A DNA stretch of 64,000 nucleotides from the NCBI RefSeq assembly GCF_003048405.1, contig NZ_PIQS01000005.1:61745-125744 (forward strand), in the 5' to 3' direction. Below are positions 39,149 to 47,554 of the stretch, one piece after another (the first letter of the stretch is position 1; each line of letters begins with the position of its first letter). The stretch comes from Campylobacter concisus (GTDB lineage: Bacteria > Campylobacterota > Campylobacteria > Campylobacterales > Campylobacteraceae). A model generated the notes under the pieces. It did no database searches. It saw only the letters and a list, made by a program, of their open reading frames with translations, and had not been told where the DNA came from. A program made the translations under genes and the position numbers.

Positions 39149-40355
39149 CAGCGCTCTCCAAAAATTCTCTCTCAAGTGCCACGACATCTTCAAAGCTCTC
39201 ACGTCTTCTTATGAGTCTATCTTTGCCATCAAGCACGCAAACTTCAGCGGCTCTGTTTCTTGTATTGTAGTTTGAACTCATGCTAAAACCATAAGCTCCA
39301 GCCCCTTTAACCACGATAACATCGCCACTTTCACACTCTGGTAGCTCTATATCTTTTGCCAAAAAGTCGCCGCTTTCACAAACTGGACCGACCACATCGC
39401 ATGGGCCTAAATTTTTATCCTTCCCACAAACAAAAATTTCATGATGAGCACCATAAAGGCTTGGTCTAATAAGATCATTCATCGCGCCATCAGTGATGAC
39501 AAATCTCTTTTTGCCGTTAAATTTCTCATATAAAACGCTTGCGACAAAGTAGCCGGCATTACCTACGATAAAGCGCCCTGGCTCGCATACTATAGTCACG
39601 TCTTGGCCTTTTAGTGCAGCTAAAATTCCTTGAGCATAGTCGTATAAATTTATCTCTTTTTCATCGTTATAAATGATGCCAAGTCCGCCACCAACATCGA
39701 AAAATTTGATATCAATTTCAAGTGCTCTTAGCTCTCTTAAAAGCTCACTAACGATATTTGCAGCATCGATTATCGGGCTAAGTGATGTTAGCTGAGATCC
39801 GATGTGAAAATGTATACCAGTTGGCTCAAGAGAGTCTGAAGCTTTAGCATGAATGTACATTTTTTTGGCTGTTTCGGCATCAACGCCAAATTTATTTTCA
39901 TTTAGTCCTGTCGAAATGTAAGGGTGAGTTTTTGCATCGACACCTGGATTTACCCTAATGCTAATTCTTGCCTTTAAGTTTAGCTCTTTTGCGATCTTTT
40001 CAAGTCTTAAAAGTTCAGCAAAACTCTCGACATTTATGAGCAAAATTTCATTTTTTAAAGCCTCTTTTAACTCTTCATCGCTCTTACCAACGCCACTAAA
40101 AATGATCTGATATCTCTTTGCACCTGCTAAAAGTACTCTTCTGACCTCGCCGATGCTAACACAATCAAATCCAGCTCCAAGATCAGCTAGAAATTTTAAA
40201 ACACTTAGATTTGAGTTTGCTTTCACCGCATAGCAAATGAGAGATTTTCTAGCGTAAAATGCGTTTTTTAGCGCCTCGTAGCGCTCTTTAATGTAGTTAA
40301 AATCATAAATGTAAAGTGGGGTTTTGTATCTATTTGCAAGCTCTTTAAAATCCAT
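39132..40355 (-). CDS. lysA: Diaminopimelate decarboxylase
   Basis: PLP enzyme for the last step of lysine synthesis, converting meso-diaminopimelate to lysine. At 407 residues it has the PLP Lys in ICYAVKANSN (K45), the HIGSQL motif, GGGLGI for phosphate binding and CESGDFLAKD with the active-site Cys near the C-terminus. The stop lies within the start region of pheA. Confidence 0.97.
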   Translation of the reverse strand: MDFKELANRYKTPLYIYDFNYIKERYEALKNAFYARKSLICYAVKANSNLSVLKFLADLGAGFDCVSIGEVRRVLLAGAKRYQIIFSGVGKSDEELKEALKNEILLINVESFAELLRLEKIAKELNLKARISIRVNPGVDAKTHPYISTGLNENKFGVDAETAKKMYIHAKASDSLEPTGIHFHIGSQLTSLSPIIDAANIVSELLRELRALEIDIKFFDVGGGLGIIYNDEKEINLYDYAQGILAALKGQDVTIVCEPGRFIVGNAGYFVASVLYEKFNGKKRFVITDGAMNDLIRPSLYGAHHEIFVCGKDKNLGPCDVVGPVCESGDFLAKDIELPECESGDVIVVKGAGAYGFSMSSNYNTRNRAAEVCVLDGKDRLIRRRESFEDVVALEREFLESADARAK

Positions 40356-40410
40356 AAAATAGCCTTTATTAAAATGGCTTGATTTTACAAAAAGCTTGCC
40401 AAAATTTGGC

Positions 40411-41475
40411 TTAACGATGCGATTTTATGAGATAAATGGCGTATACAAAAAGTAAAATGACTGGCAAAACTATACCAATCTCTGGCAAGATCACAGAAGT
40501 TTGTGCAAATTTTGCAAGAATAAAGAGCAACCCCCAAACGACAAGAGTTATCACAACAAAGATAAAAGTCGAAAGTGCAAGATTAAAAAATCTACCAGTT
40601 ACAGGCAAATGGTAGTAAAAAATGAGCAACAAAAATGGTGCAAAAAATGGTGCGATAGCAAGGTTGTAAAAAGCTGTTTTTGCGCTATCAAGGCCAATAC
40701 CTTCATTTTTAAATGTCTTTATAAAATTTATCGCATCTGGGATATTAAATTTTGAGTTTTCAACACTAGCAGCGCTTTCAATACTCTTTGGTTTAAAGCC
40801 CTTTAGTGCATCTAAGCTATCGCTTTGTATTTTATTAAAACCAGCTTCACCAAGCTCTAAAATTTGCGGCAAAAGGGTTTGATTAACATCTTTTAAAATC
40901 CACTCATTGTCTTTAAAATTGGCATGATTTGCAAATGTAGTTGAGAGTAAATTTGTGCCATTTATCTCAAAAATTCTAACATCATTTGATATTTGATTAA
41001 CAGAATTTAGCTCCTTTATGTAGATAAATTTGCCTTCAAATTTTAAAAATGAATCAGTCGTGCTTTTTGAGAAAGCCGTATTTTTAGCGATGCTTTTTTG
41101 ATAGTCGTGCGCATAGGCAAATGGAGTAAAATTTAAACCAACATAAAGAATAGTTACAAAAAGTGCAATAAAAAATGGTGGAAAAATTAAGTTATTTTTA
41201 CTAATACCAAGCGCATAAAAGCTGATTAGCTCATTTGATCTGACCATATTTACATGTAAAATAATGAGTGCAAAAATGAGCGAAAGTGGCAAAACGTAGC
41301 CAATAGCACTTAATGCAGTAAGGCCAACGTAGAGTAGCTGAAGGTTTGCAGATGGAGGCAGATCTTTTAAATTTGTAAGTAGATCGATACCAACATAAAA
41401 TAGTTCAAGCGCTAAAAATACGATAAGAAAAGATTTTATATAGACCCAGCCAACGTATCTGGCGTATAGTTTCAT
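40411..41475 (-). CDS. lptG: LptF/LptG-family LPS export permease
   Basis: One of the two permeases that, with LptB, extract LPS from the inner membrane. I start it at the ATG at 41475, whose ATG overlaps the pth stop (ATGA), giving 354 residues; an upstream extension inside pth lacks a hydrophobic pattern. Membrane segments near 10-30, 50-75 and 90-115 precede a periplasmic beta-jellyroll, with three more near the C-terminus. Choosing G over F is by position and is uncertain. Confidence 0.82.
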   Translation of the reverse strand: MKLYARYVGWVYIKSFLIVFLALELFYVGIDLLTNLKDLPPSANLQLLYVGLTALSAIGYVLPLSLIFALIILHVNMVRSNELISFYALGISKNNLIFPPFFIALFVTILYVGLNFTPFAYAHDYQKSIAKNTAFSKSTTDSFLKFEGKFIYIKELNSVNQISNDVRIFEINGTNLLSTTFANHANFKDNEWILKDVNQTLLPQILELGEAGFNKIQSDSLDALKGFKPKSIESAASVENSKFNIPDAINFIKTFKNEGIGLDSAKTAFYNLAIAPFFAPFLLLIFYYHLPVTGRFFNLALSTFIFVVITLVVWGLLFILAKFAQTSVILPEIGIVLPVILLFVYAIYLIKSHR

Positions 41476-42020
41476 TTGATAAGACCTTTTTTTATCGTAA
41501 ATTTTTGCGAGATTTCGTTGATGTCGCTCTTTAGTAGCTCGCAAACTGCATTTTTTGTGTAGGCCAAAATTTCATCTAAAGCCTTTTTTTCTTCATCACT
41601 AAACTCTCCAAGGACAAAATTTTTAGCATCACCAAGGTGTCCAATGCCAATACGCACCCTTTCGTAGTCGTTGCCTATTAATCCATCGATTGATTTTATG
41701 CCGTTATGCCCGCCACTACTGCCGCCTTTTTTAAATTTAACTGCACCAAAACTAAGATCAAGGTCATCGTGTATTACGATTATTCTATCTGGTTTATAAA
41801 AGTCTTTTACCGCTTTTACACTTTGTCCTGAGAGGTTCATAAAGGTTGTTGGTTTTAGCAAGATAATGTCGTTAAATTTAAAAACCTCGCCTTGGAATTT
41901 GGCTGAGCTAACATCTTTGTAATTTGAGTCTTTTAGGAGATCTATAAGCATAAAGCCTATATTATGTCTAGTGTTTTCATATTTGGAGCCAGGATTTCCC
42001 AGCCCCGCTATTAGTGTCAC
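41472..42020 (-). CDS. pth: Peptidyl-tRNA hydrolase
   Basis: Releases tRNA from prematurely dropped peptidyl-tRNA. 182 residues, the normal length. GLGNPGSKYENTRHNIGFMLID at the start contains Asn and the catalytic His in given positions (N8, H19); also seen are LKPTTFMNLSGQSV and VIHDDLDLSFG with the catalytic Asp, and GGSSGGHNGIKSI. It lies 11 bases after rplY. Confidence 0.97.
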   Translation of the reverse strand: MTLIAGLGNPGSKYENTRHNIGFMLIDLLKDSNYKDVSSAKFQGEVFKFNDIILLKPTTFMNLSGQSVKAVKDFYKPDRIIVIHDDLDLSFGAVKFKKGGSSGGHNGIKSIDGLIGNDYERVRIGIGHLGDAKNFVLGEFSDEEKKALDEILAYTKNAVCELLKSDINEISQKFTIKKGLIK

Positions 42021-42031
42021 AAAAGCCCTTT

Positions 42032-42568
42032 TTATTTAGCTTTAATAACCCCAAGTACCGCAACACGGTCAGCGTCTACAATAGTAACGCCTTTAGGAGC
42101 TGTGATGTCACGAACCAAAATAGTATCGTCGATGTCAAGTTTGCTTACATCAACGTCAAATGAATTTGGTAAATTTTCAGCTGTGCATTTTACGCAAAGA
42201 CGTCTTTTTGATTGGATCAAAACGCCCTTATTTTTAAGACCAATAGGTGTTCCAACTGGCTTAACTGGGATCATATATTTTGATAAAACGCCTGGAAGTG
42301 CTACTTTTAGATCTACGTGTTTAAGATCGCTTGTAACAACATCTCTTTGGTAATCAACAATAACGACATTATAAACTTTTCCGCCTACTTTTACATCAAA
42401 AGCAAGACTCTCTTTTTTGCGTGCTTCTTTAATAAAGTCATTTACTTTAAAAGCAGCTGCAACATTCTCTAATCCCTTGCCATAAATGTTGGCGATTAGA
42501 TAACCATCTCTTCTCAAAGCCTTTGCAGACTTCTTACCGATACTCTCTCTAACGATTCCTTCTAACAT
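42032..42568 (-). CDS. rplY: 50S ribosomal protein L25 (Ctc form)
   Basis: Binds 5S rRNA in the large subunit. I start it at the ATG at 42568 (178 residues), which has AAAGGAAAA upstream; the longer frame to 42625 adds residues not typical of L25. The N-terminal L25 domain has [21 protein letters not shown]; the C-terminal TL5-like domain has the segment [18 protein letters not shown]. Pairing with pth is widely conserved. Confidence 0.95.
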   Translation of the reverse strand: MLEGIVRESIGKKSAKALRRDGYLIANIYGKGLENVAAAFKVNDFIKEARKKESLAFDVKVGGKVYNVVIVDYQRDVVTSDLKHVDLKVALPGVLSKYMIPVKPVGTPIGLKNKGVLIQSKRRLCVKCTAENLPNSFDVDVSKLDIDDTILVRDITAPKGVTIVDADRVAVLGVIKAK

Positions 42569-42685
42569 CGTTTTCCTTTCATAAAAAATAGGTGCTGATT
42601 TTATCCAATGCTTTATAAATTTCACATAAAGCTTATTTAAGAATGACCACTTTTGCTGTTTATGTATTAGCTTGGGCTTCTTTGT

Positions 42686-43678
42686 CTAAAGTGATTTCAT
42701 AATATCATCAAATGCTGATACAAACTGCTTTAAGCCATCGCTTAATAAATCTTTATAAACGACATTTATATCTATCTCATTATTTTTTATAATCTGGAAA
42801 AAGCTTGAGATATTTTCTTTACTAGGTACATTTTTTACCTCTGCTTTTTCTTTTATAAATTCTTTGATCGTTTCGATAGGTGCTGTATTTATAGAATTTT
42901 TATACATTAGCTCTCTAACATAATAATCCCCTCTTAAACCGCCACCTTTTACACCTGTACTTGCAAAAAGTGTTCTTACATTTTCTAGTCCAAAATCTTC
43001 GATCAGGTGGTATATATTTGCAGCATTCATTATGCCGATTTGTCCAGTTGGCAAGCTCTTTGCAGCCATAACTTCATCAAGCTTTCTATCAAATCTACTT
43101 ACGAAAACGCTTATCACACCTTTTGGTATAGTAGTATCTATAAAGCGACTTGTATAAGCCTTACTACCTTCTTTAAAAGCTTCAAGGCAGTTTTTAGCCT
43201 GATCTGGCGAGAATATAAGCGTAGCATTTACACTAATTCCCCTTGCCATAAGCGCGCTCATCGCCTCATAACCATCTTTTGTAGCTGGAATTTTTATCAT
43301 AACATTTGGCATTGATATTAGATTATGAAGCCTGATACCTTCTTCTATCGTTGCGGCTGTATCGTCACTTAAATTTGGATCAACCTCAATACTTACAAAG
43401 CCATCATTGCCATTTGCATAATTTCTTAACATTTTACATGCGGCAATTTTTATATCTTGAGTAGCCAAAATTTCATAAAGATCTTTTGGGTGGCGTTTAT
43501 TGCTAGTTTCTATTATCTTTTTATAAGCAGGTGAAGCAAATGCTGTTTTAAAAATAGCTGGGTTGCTTGTAGCACCGTTTATAACATTATTTTCCAATAA
43601 AGAGTTAAATTCGCTTTGTAAAAAATTTCTCTCTATAAAATCACACCAAAGAGAGAATTTAGCTTCGTTGTCATACAT
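42686..43678 (-). CDS. tal: Transaldolase
   Basis: Transfers dihydroxyacetone units in the non-oxidative pentose phosphate pathway. At 330 residues it keeps the Schiff-base Lys in NVMIKIPATKDGYEA (about 127-141) and the family signature GATSNPAIFKTAF near residue 35, plus SVNATLIFSPDQA. It is the last clear chromosomal housekeeping gene before the conjugative element. Confidence 0.93.
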   Translation of the reverse strand: MYDNEAKFSLWCDFIERNFLQSEFNSLLENNVINGATSNPAIFKTAFASPAYKKIIETSNKRHPKDLYEILATQDIKIAACKMLRNYANGNDGFVSIEVDPNLSDDTAATIEEGIRLHNLISMPNVMIKIPATKDGYEAMSALMARGISVNATLIFSPDQAKNCLEAFKEGSKAYTSRFIDTTIPKGVISVFVSRFDRKLDEVMAAKSLPTGQIGIMNAANIYHLIEDFGLENVRTLFASTGVKGGGLRGDYYVRELMYKNSINTAPIETIKEFIKEKAEVKNVPSKENISSFFQIIKNNEIDINVVYKDLLSDGLKQFVSAFDDIMKSL

Positions 43679-43765
43679 TAATTTCTACCTTATAAATTTT
43701 AAGCTGTAATAAATTGAACGTATTTTACTATCGAGATTCTAAAATTGAACTTTGAGGTAAAAAAA

Positions 43766-44569
43766 ATGTGTGAAATGTCTTTCTATTTTGAGAAAGGTAA
43801 TTTCGTGCTTAAAACCACAAGAGTCGCTCATATAGAAAGCAATGGAACGCTCGTTTTCCGTAATAAAATGAATTCTATATTGTTTCCAGTAAATTTTACA
43901 TCTAGGGATTATGATATTTTCTTTACTATTTGCTGGTATGCAAAGCAATTGGGGTATTCGGATAGCAGAAATTATATTGAAATGCCGTATTCTAAGATAT
44001 CACAATTCTTTGCTGAAGGTCTAAATAAAACTCGTTTTAATAACGAGGTGCTTGAGTTTTGTAAAAAGGTTTTAGGCGAAAACGGATCGGCAATCTACAA
44101 AAGTTTAGAGATTACAAATAATGATGAAATTATGACGGCTGGAGTTTTTTTCATTTCTATTAAAGCTTTTAGAAATACGCAAATTTTAAAATTTAAATTA
44201 AATACAGAAGCTCTCGATATTTTATTTGGTACTCTAAAATTTATGAGAATAAATTTACACGATTTTATTTCAATTCGAAGTAAATTTGCAAAGTCTCTTT
44301 ATCGCCTCTTACTACAATATCAAAATATCAGATCCGATAAAGATGGCTTTAAGTGTGTAAATTTTAATAGACCTGATTTCGAAAGATTTATGAGCGTTCC
44401 TGAAAAATACGAAACGAGAGATTTGGATCGCCGTGTAATAAATCCTGCCATAGAAGAGTTAAACGAAAACTACTTTAAAAAGATTGTTCTCGAGAAGAAA
44501 ATTGCTGAAGGCTCTAAAAAGAACGTTATCGGCTACTCTTTTAGGTTTATGTTAAATGAGGATGCTTGA
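43766..44569 (+). CDS. Plasmid replication initiator (Rep_3/RepB family)
   Basis: A 267-residue initiator with two winged-helix halves. The C-terminal half shows the family pattern SIRSKFAKSLYRLLLQYQ, then FNRPDFERFMSVPEKYETRD, then LDRRVINPAIEELNE. I choose the ATG at 43766 because GAGG lies eight bases before it; a TTG at 43745 in frame is possible. Such proteins bind iterons at the plasmid origin. I found no clear iterons next to it. It is the only plus-strand gene of the element and divergent from tal. Confidence 0.85.
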   Translation: MCEMSFYFEKGNFVLKTTRVAHIESNGTLVFRNKMNSILFPVNFTSRDYDIFFTICWYAKQLGYSDSRNYIEMPYSKISQFFAEGLNKTRFNNEVLEFCKKVLGENGSAIYKSLEITNNDEIMTAGVFFISIKAFRNTQILKFKLNTEALDILFGTLKFMRINLHDFISIRSKFAKSLYRLLLQYQNIRSDKDGFKCVNFNRPDFERFMSVPEKYETRDLDRRVINPAIEELNENYFKKIVLEKKIAEGSKKNVIGYSFRFMLNEDA

Positions 44570-44576
44570 TTTTGCT

Positions 44577-44619
44577 TAGAGCTACGATCACTCTTACTTA
44601 TCCTAATAATCTAGCTCTA
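44577..44619. repeat. Inverted repeat between convergent genes
   Basis: TAGAGCTA (44577-44584) and TAGCTCTA (44612-44619) are perfect inverted copies 27 bases apart, just after the rep stop. They may form a hairpin that ends rep transcription, although no T run follows. The right arm is inside the end of the small minus-strand gene. Confidence 0.4.
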
Positions 44620-44785
44620 GCTTTTGAACGTCAAAATTTATTTGCTCAGCTTTTGGGGTAGGTAAATTTTGCCTTTTACTATCGCTATCGTTATTTTTAT
44701 TTTTAAACATTCTTACTAAAATTTTATGGATTTTTATAAGGTTATTTTTAATTTTTTTAGTCATTTTTGTTTCTTGGCTTATCAA
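44603..44785 (-). CDS. Small basic protein, unknown
   Basis: A 60-residue, Lys- and Asn-rich reading frame. It would start with TTG at 44785, overlapping the stop of the gene upstream (TTGA), or with ATG at 44764. It has no known domain and no membrane segment. The coupling to the upstream gene supports it, but low complexity makes it uncertain. Confidence 0.4.
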   Translation of the reverse strand: MISQETKMTKKIKNNLIKIHKILVRMFKNKNNDSDSKRQNLPTPKAEQINFDVQKLELDY

Positions 44786-45348
44786 CCTCTTATTCTCATG
44801 GCTATGTACTCTTCCAGATCTAGGTCAAAGTTGTTCGCTTCCGCCTTAAATTGCATTAGTTCATCAAATGTGAAAATATCTTTTAGCTCGTATGTTGCTA
44901 GAATTTTAATGTCTGAATAGGTTAAAATACTTATTTCTAGGCTTTCTGCGATTTGTCTTATCTTTTCTTTCTTTGCTTCACTTACAAATACTATATAGTT
45001 TTGCTGGTGCTCTTTCTCTTTTGCGTCATTTGGCTGTGGGGCTTCTATTAATCCCATTTTAAATCTTACAAATTCGCTCATGCTCGTATTGTGCCATTTT
45101 GCTTGGTCATAGATCGTTACAAGCACTTCATCTTTTATATATGGTATAGGTGTTGTTAATGCTAATTCTATAAATTTTGCTAGCGTATATGTTGGATATT
45201 TCTTGCGTATTTTTATGCCTAGTTCTTTAGAAAATTTAGTTCCAACCGATACCTTGCCTTTTTTTGTAGATTGCTCCTTTTGACTATCTGCTCCAGCTAT
45301 AAATTCATCTAATTTGTCAGTAGAATTGCTTATTCTTTTAAAATCCAT
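44782..45348 (-). CDS. Plasmid-borne protein of unknown function
   Basis: A 188-residue soluble protein with AAAGGG before its ATG. After a polar N-terminus, two stretches look like helix-rich DNA-binding or dimerisation units: KFSKELGIKIRKKYPTYTLAKFIELAL (about 38-64) and a later one around EKIRQIAESLEISILTYSDIKIL. It sits next to rep and is driven by a promoter element shared with parA, so a role in partition, copy control or regulation is plausible but unproven. Confidence 0.6.
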   Translation of the reverse strand: MDFKRISNSTDKLDEFIAGADSQKEQSTKKGKVSVGTKFSKELGIKIRKKYPTYTLAKFIELALTTPIPYIKDEVLVTIYDQAKWHNTSMSEFVRFKMGLIEAPQPNDAKEKEHQQNYIVFVSEAKKEKIRQIAESLEISILTYSDIKILATYELKDIFTFDELMQFKAEANNFDLDLEEYIAMRIRG

Positions 45349-45374
45349 CTCTTTTTCCCTTTTATTTTTTTAAA

Positions 45375-45414
45375 ATTCTAATCTCTTAATCTTAATAAAA
45401 AATAAAATATTAAA
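45375..45414 (-). promoter_or_regulatory. Shared AT-rich promoter element, copy 1
   Basis: AAAAATAAAATATTAAA (45398-45414, plus-strand reading) differs at one base from the element upstream of parA. On the minus strand it is followed by TATTAAG and, after 17 bases in total, by the -10-like TAGAAT (45375-45380), upstream of the 188-residue gene. Confidence 0.6.
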
Positions 45415-45525
45415 AATTAAGATAGCATTATTTTTAATTTTTCACAAAACTAAAAATAATAAATTTCCTAAATTTATACCAAAAAAGCGATAAAAATTAT
45501 AAATTTTTATATTCTCTTAAAGGCT

Positions 45526-45885
45526 TCATAATATTTGCTTCCTTATCTCGTCAAGCCTTAGCTTTTCTTGAAAATCGACCTTTATCGTATCGCGAAAATC
45601 TGCCAAAATAGCTATATATTTATCTTCTGTTATCGACATCTCTGTTTTGATTATGTCGTTAAATTTGCGTAAGTACTTTGTCCTGTTTTTATCGTCGATC
45701 AAAAAATTAAACTCTTCGTCATTAAGTAGCTTCTTTAAATTTTCTATAAGTTCTTTATTCGCCTTTTCTATTTGCTTGGAGCTATAAAATATACAAAATA
45801 AGCCTATCGGTATAAATATGGATATTATATACCAGCTGTGTTGATCAAGCCAGCCCAAAATTTCTTTTATCGTCTCTATCGTCAT
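45526..45885 (-). CDS. Small single-membrane-segment protein
   Basis: A 119-residue protein with one membrane segment near 17-36 (YIISIFIPIGLFCIFYSS) and a long charged cytoplasmic helix region behind it. AGGAG is six bases before the ATG. No domain recognised. It is the last gene before the 177-base spacer ahead of the 188-residue gene. Confidence 0.6.
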   Translation of the reverse strand: MTIETIKEILGWLDQHSWYIISIFIPIGLFCIFYSSKQIEKANKELIENLKKLLNDEEFNFLIDDKNRTKYLRKFNDIIKTEMSITEDKYIAILADFRDTIKVDFQEKLRLDEIRKQIL

Positions 45886-46015
45886 TTTATCTCCTGTCGG
45901 TCGCTATCTTTTTTACATTTTGGTTCACCGATCGGCGCATAGTCGCTACCTTTACTATCTTTTTAAAATATCTCTTCGCATATCTGCTTCTTGCTATATT
46001 TTAACAATCCGCTGA

Positions 46016-46240
46016 CTACCTTCTTATTGTCCAATTTGGAACACTTAATTCGCCATCGCCATCTACTTTAATGATAGACTTAGGAATTACCTGAGAGTTT
46101 TCTTCGTAGTAATCATTTCTCCAACTAACGGTTACATTTGAGCCTTCTATCTTACTAATTCTTACACTAAACTCTACGCCATTCTTTGACTCTATGTAAG
46201 CACCAACTTTTATTAGTTCATCTCTTGTGTTTTTTTCCAT
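46016..46240 (-). CDS. Small beta-rich protein, unknown
   Basis: A 74-residue protein with AAGGAAAGG before the ATG. Alternating hydrophobic strands (VGAYIESKNGVEFSVRISKI, VTVSWRN) suggest a small beta barrel, but no family is recognised. It has its own copy of the shared promoter element upstream. Confidence 0.6.
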   Translation of the reverse strand: MEKNTRDELIKVGAYIESKNGVEFSVRISKIEGSNVTVSWRNDYYEENSQVIPKSIIKVDGDGELSVPNWTIRR

Positions 46241-46264
46241 TTTGTATCCTTTCCTTATTGAATT

Positions 46265-46321
46265 TAGTTTATTATAGTGAAAATTTGCTTAAAAAATAAT
46301 AAAATAAGCAAAAATAAACTA
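46265..46321. repeat. Nested inverted repeats upstream of the 74-residue gene
   Basis: TAGTTTATT (46265-46273) pairs with AATAAACTA (46313-46321), and inside it TGCTTA (46286-46291) pairs with TAAGCA (46305-46310). The block surrounds the -10 box TATAAT (minus strand, 46271-46276) and a partial shared element (46295-46306). It looks like an operator or a partition-type site; which one cannot be told from sequence. Confidence 0.55.
46271..46306 (-). promoter_or_regulatory. Shared AT-rich promoter element, copy 2 (partial)
   Basis: AATAATAAAATA (46295-46306) matches the first 12 bases of the parA element. On the minus strand it is followed by TTTTAAG and, after 18 bases, by the -10 TATAAT (46271-46276). 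It should drive the 74-residue gene. It lies inside the nested inverted repeats. Confidence 0.55.
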
Positions 46322-46419
46322 ATAAATGATTAAAAAATATATAAAATTTAAATAATATAAAAAATATTTTTTTCAGTGAAAATTATAAGTAAAATATAAA
46401 AAATGCTTTTCTTCTTTCC

Positions 46420-46452
46420 CCTTTTTAAATTTACACATCGCTTTTGGCGATG
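46420..46452 (-). terminator. Possible terminator after parA
   Basis: CATCGC (46436-46441) and GCGATG (46447-46452) form a six-base stem with a five-base loop just downstream of the parA stop; on the minus strand a weak T-containing stretch (GTAAATTT) follows. A weak candidate. Confidence 0.4.
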
Positions 46453-46472
46453 CTACTATTATCTTCATTTCT

Positions 46473-47117
46473 TTAAAATATCTCACTGCATAAATTTTTG
46501 ATTTCTTGTTCAGTTTTGTTGCCGTCGTTCATTTCAACTACGCTCAGTCCTAGCTGGGTCGCAATTTTATATCGCTCTCTTTCAAATATAATTGTTTCTG
46601 CTAGTTTTATATAGTCTTCTTGAATTTCTTTTATAAAATTCTTGAGACTTTCTACTTTTTTGGCTAAAAATGGATTTGTGGACGCTCTATTGATCACAAT
46701 ATATGTTTGCAGATTAGTGTTTTGCTCCTTTGCCATCTTGATTATGTTTACCATTTTATCAAGGACGCTTACGTCAAACTGGCTTGGAATTGTCGGAATT
46801 ATAACAATATCGCTTAGTGCTATCGCTATTCTCATTTCTCGACTATCTCGTCCGCCTGTATCGATTACTATATCCCTTTTTGTTTTGTTGTCCTGCAGGA
46901 ATACTTTTAGTTCTTCGCCGTATTTATATGCAAAGTCAAATGCTTTTGGGTGATTTTCTTCGTTTCGTATATTTAAAAATGTGGCTATTGACTTCTGTGG
47001 GTCTGTATCGACCAATAATAGTGGTTCGCCTTTTACAATACCTTGGTTTATCGCTATATTAGTAGCTAGGGTGCTTTTACCGCTTCCGCCTTTTTCATTA
47101 CATATAGAAACAATCAT
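46473..47117 (-). CDS. parA: ParA-family partition ATPase
   Basis: A 214-residue Walker ATPase of the small ParA/MinD type. The deviant Walker A is at 9-17 (KGGSGKSTL), A' is LLVDTDPQKS (33-42) and Walker B-like is IVIDTGGRDSREMRIA near 80. No N-terminal DNA-binding extension is present, as in type Ib ParA proteins. No ParB is recognisable next to it; one of the small neighbours could be the centromere-binding partner. AAAGGAA precedes the ATG. Confidence 0.9.
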   Translation of the reverse strand: MIVSICNEKGGSGKSTLATNIAINQGIVKGEPLLLVDTDPQKSIATFLNIRNEENHPKAFDFAYKYGEELKVFLQDNKTKRDIVIDTGGRDSREMRIAIALSDIVIIPTIPSQFDVSVLDKMVNIIKMAKEQNTNLQTYIVINRASTNPFLAKKVESLKNFIKEIQEDYIKLAETIIFERERYKIATQLGLSVVEMNDGNKTEQEIKNLCSEIF

Positions 47118-47147
47118 TTTTATTCCTTTGCCTTAGATTTTTAAATG

Positions 47148-47187
47148 ATTATATACTTTTAAACTTAATAAATAATAAAATATTAAA
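47148..47187 (-). promoter_or_regulatory. Shared AT-rich promoter element, copy 3 (parA)
   Basis: AATAATAAAATATTAAA (47171-47187) is identical to the copy at 53742. On the minus strand it is followed by TATTAAG and by the -10 box TATAAT (47148-47153) with 17 bases between. The parA ATG is 31 bases beyond the -10. Confidence 0.65.
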
Positions 47188-47278
47188 TTATTAAATAGTA
47201 TTTTAAATAAATATCTAAAGAATAAAAATTATATATTGAATATTTTTTTATAAATAAAACAATAGTATTTTATAAAAA

Positions 47279-47533
47279 TTATTCTTTTCTTTCTGAAATA
47301 ATAAAATTTATCTTGATAATAAAATATAGCATTACGTTAAAAATTATATAGCACATAATAGCGAGAGCTATAAAAAAGGCATCTGCATTGAGTAGGGTCT
47401 CTATTTTATTTGGTTTTTTTAAAAGATATAAAATAGTATTTATGCCGATCCCAAATAAATTTATAAATGCAAAAACCCACATAAACCGCTTTGCTGGGGT
47501 ATTGAAAAGCTGTAGCTTGTTTTTCTTCTTCAT
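47279..47533 (-). CDS. Small two-segment membrane protein
   Basis: An 84-residue protein with membrane segments at about 15-35 (WVFAFINLFGIGINTILYLL) and 52-76 (FIALAIMCYIIFNVMLYFIIKINFI in part). Charged ends, no recognised family. It follows the methyltransferase gene by 21 bases and closes the topA-ssb-methyltransferase run. Confidence 0.6.
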   Translation of the reverse strand: MKKKNKLQLFNTPAKRFMWVFAFINLFGIGINTILYLLKKPNKIETLLNADAFFIALAIMCYIIFNVMLYFIIKINFIISERKE

Positions 47534-47554
47534 GCACTTTTGTCCTTTTGCTAC

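Noticed and set aside
43739..43948. Minus-strand frame of 69 codons upstream of tal
   Set aside because: It is antisense to the rep start, which has a clear ribosome site and family motifs.
45349..45525. Iterons for the Rep protein
   Set aside because: AT-rich words recur here and in other spacers, but I found no evenly spaced tandem direct repeats; the recurrence is better explained by the shared promoter element.
45886..46015. Tiny minus-strand frames beginning MRRDILKR and MRRSVNQN
   Set aside because: Both are under 20 codons with no ribosome site; a short palindrome CCGATCGG is present but has no partner copy.
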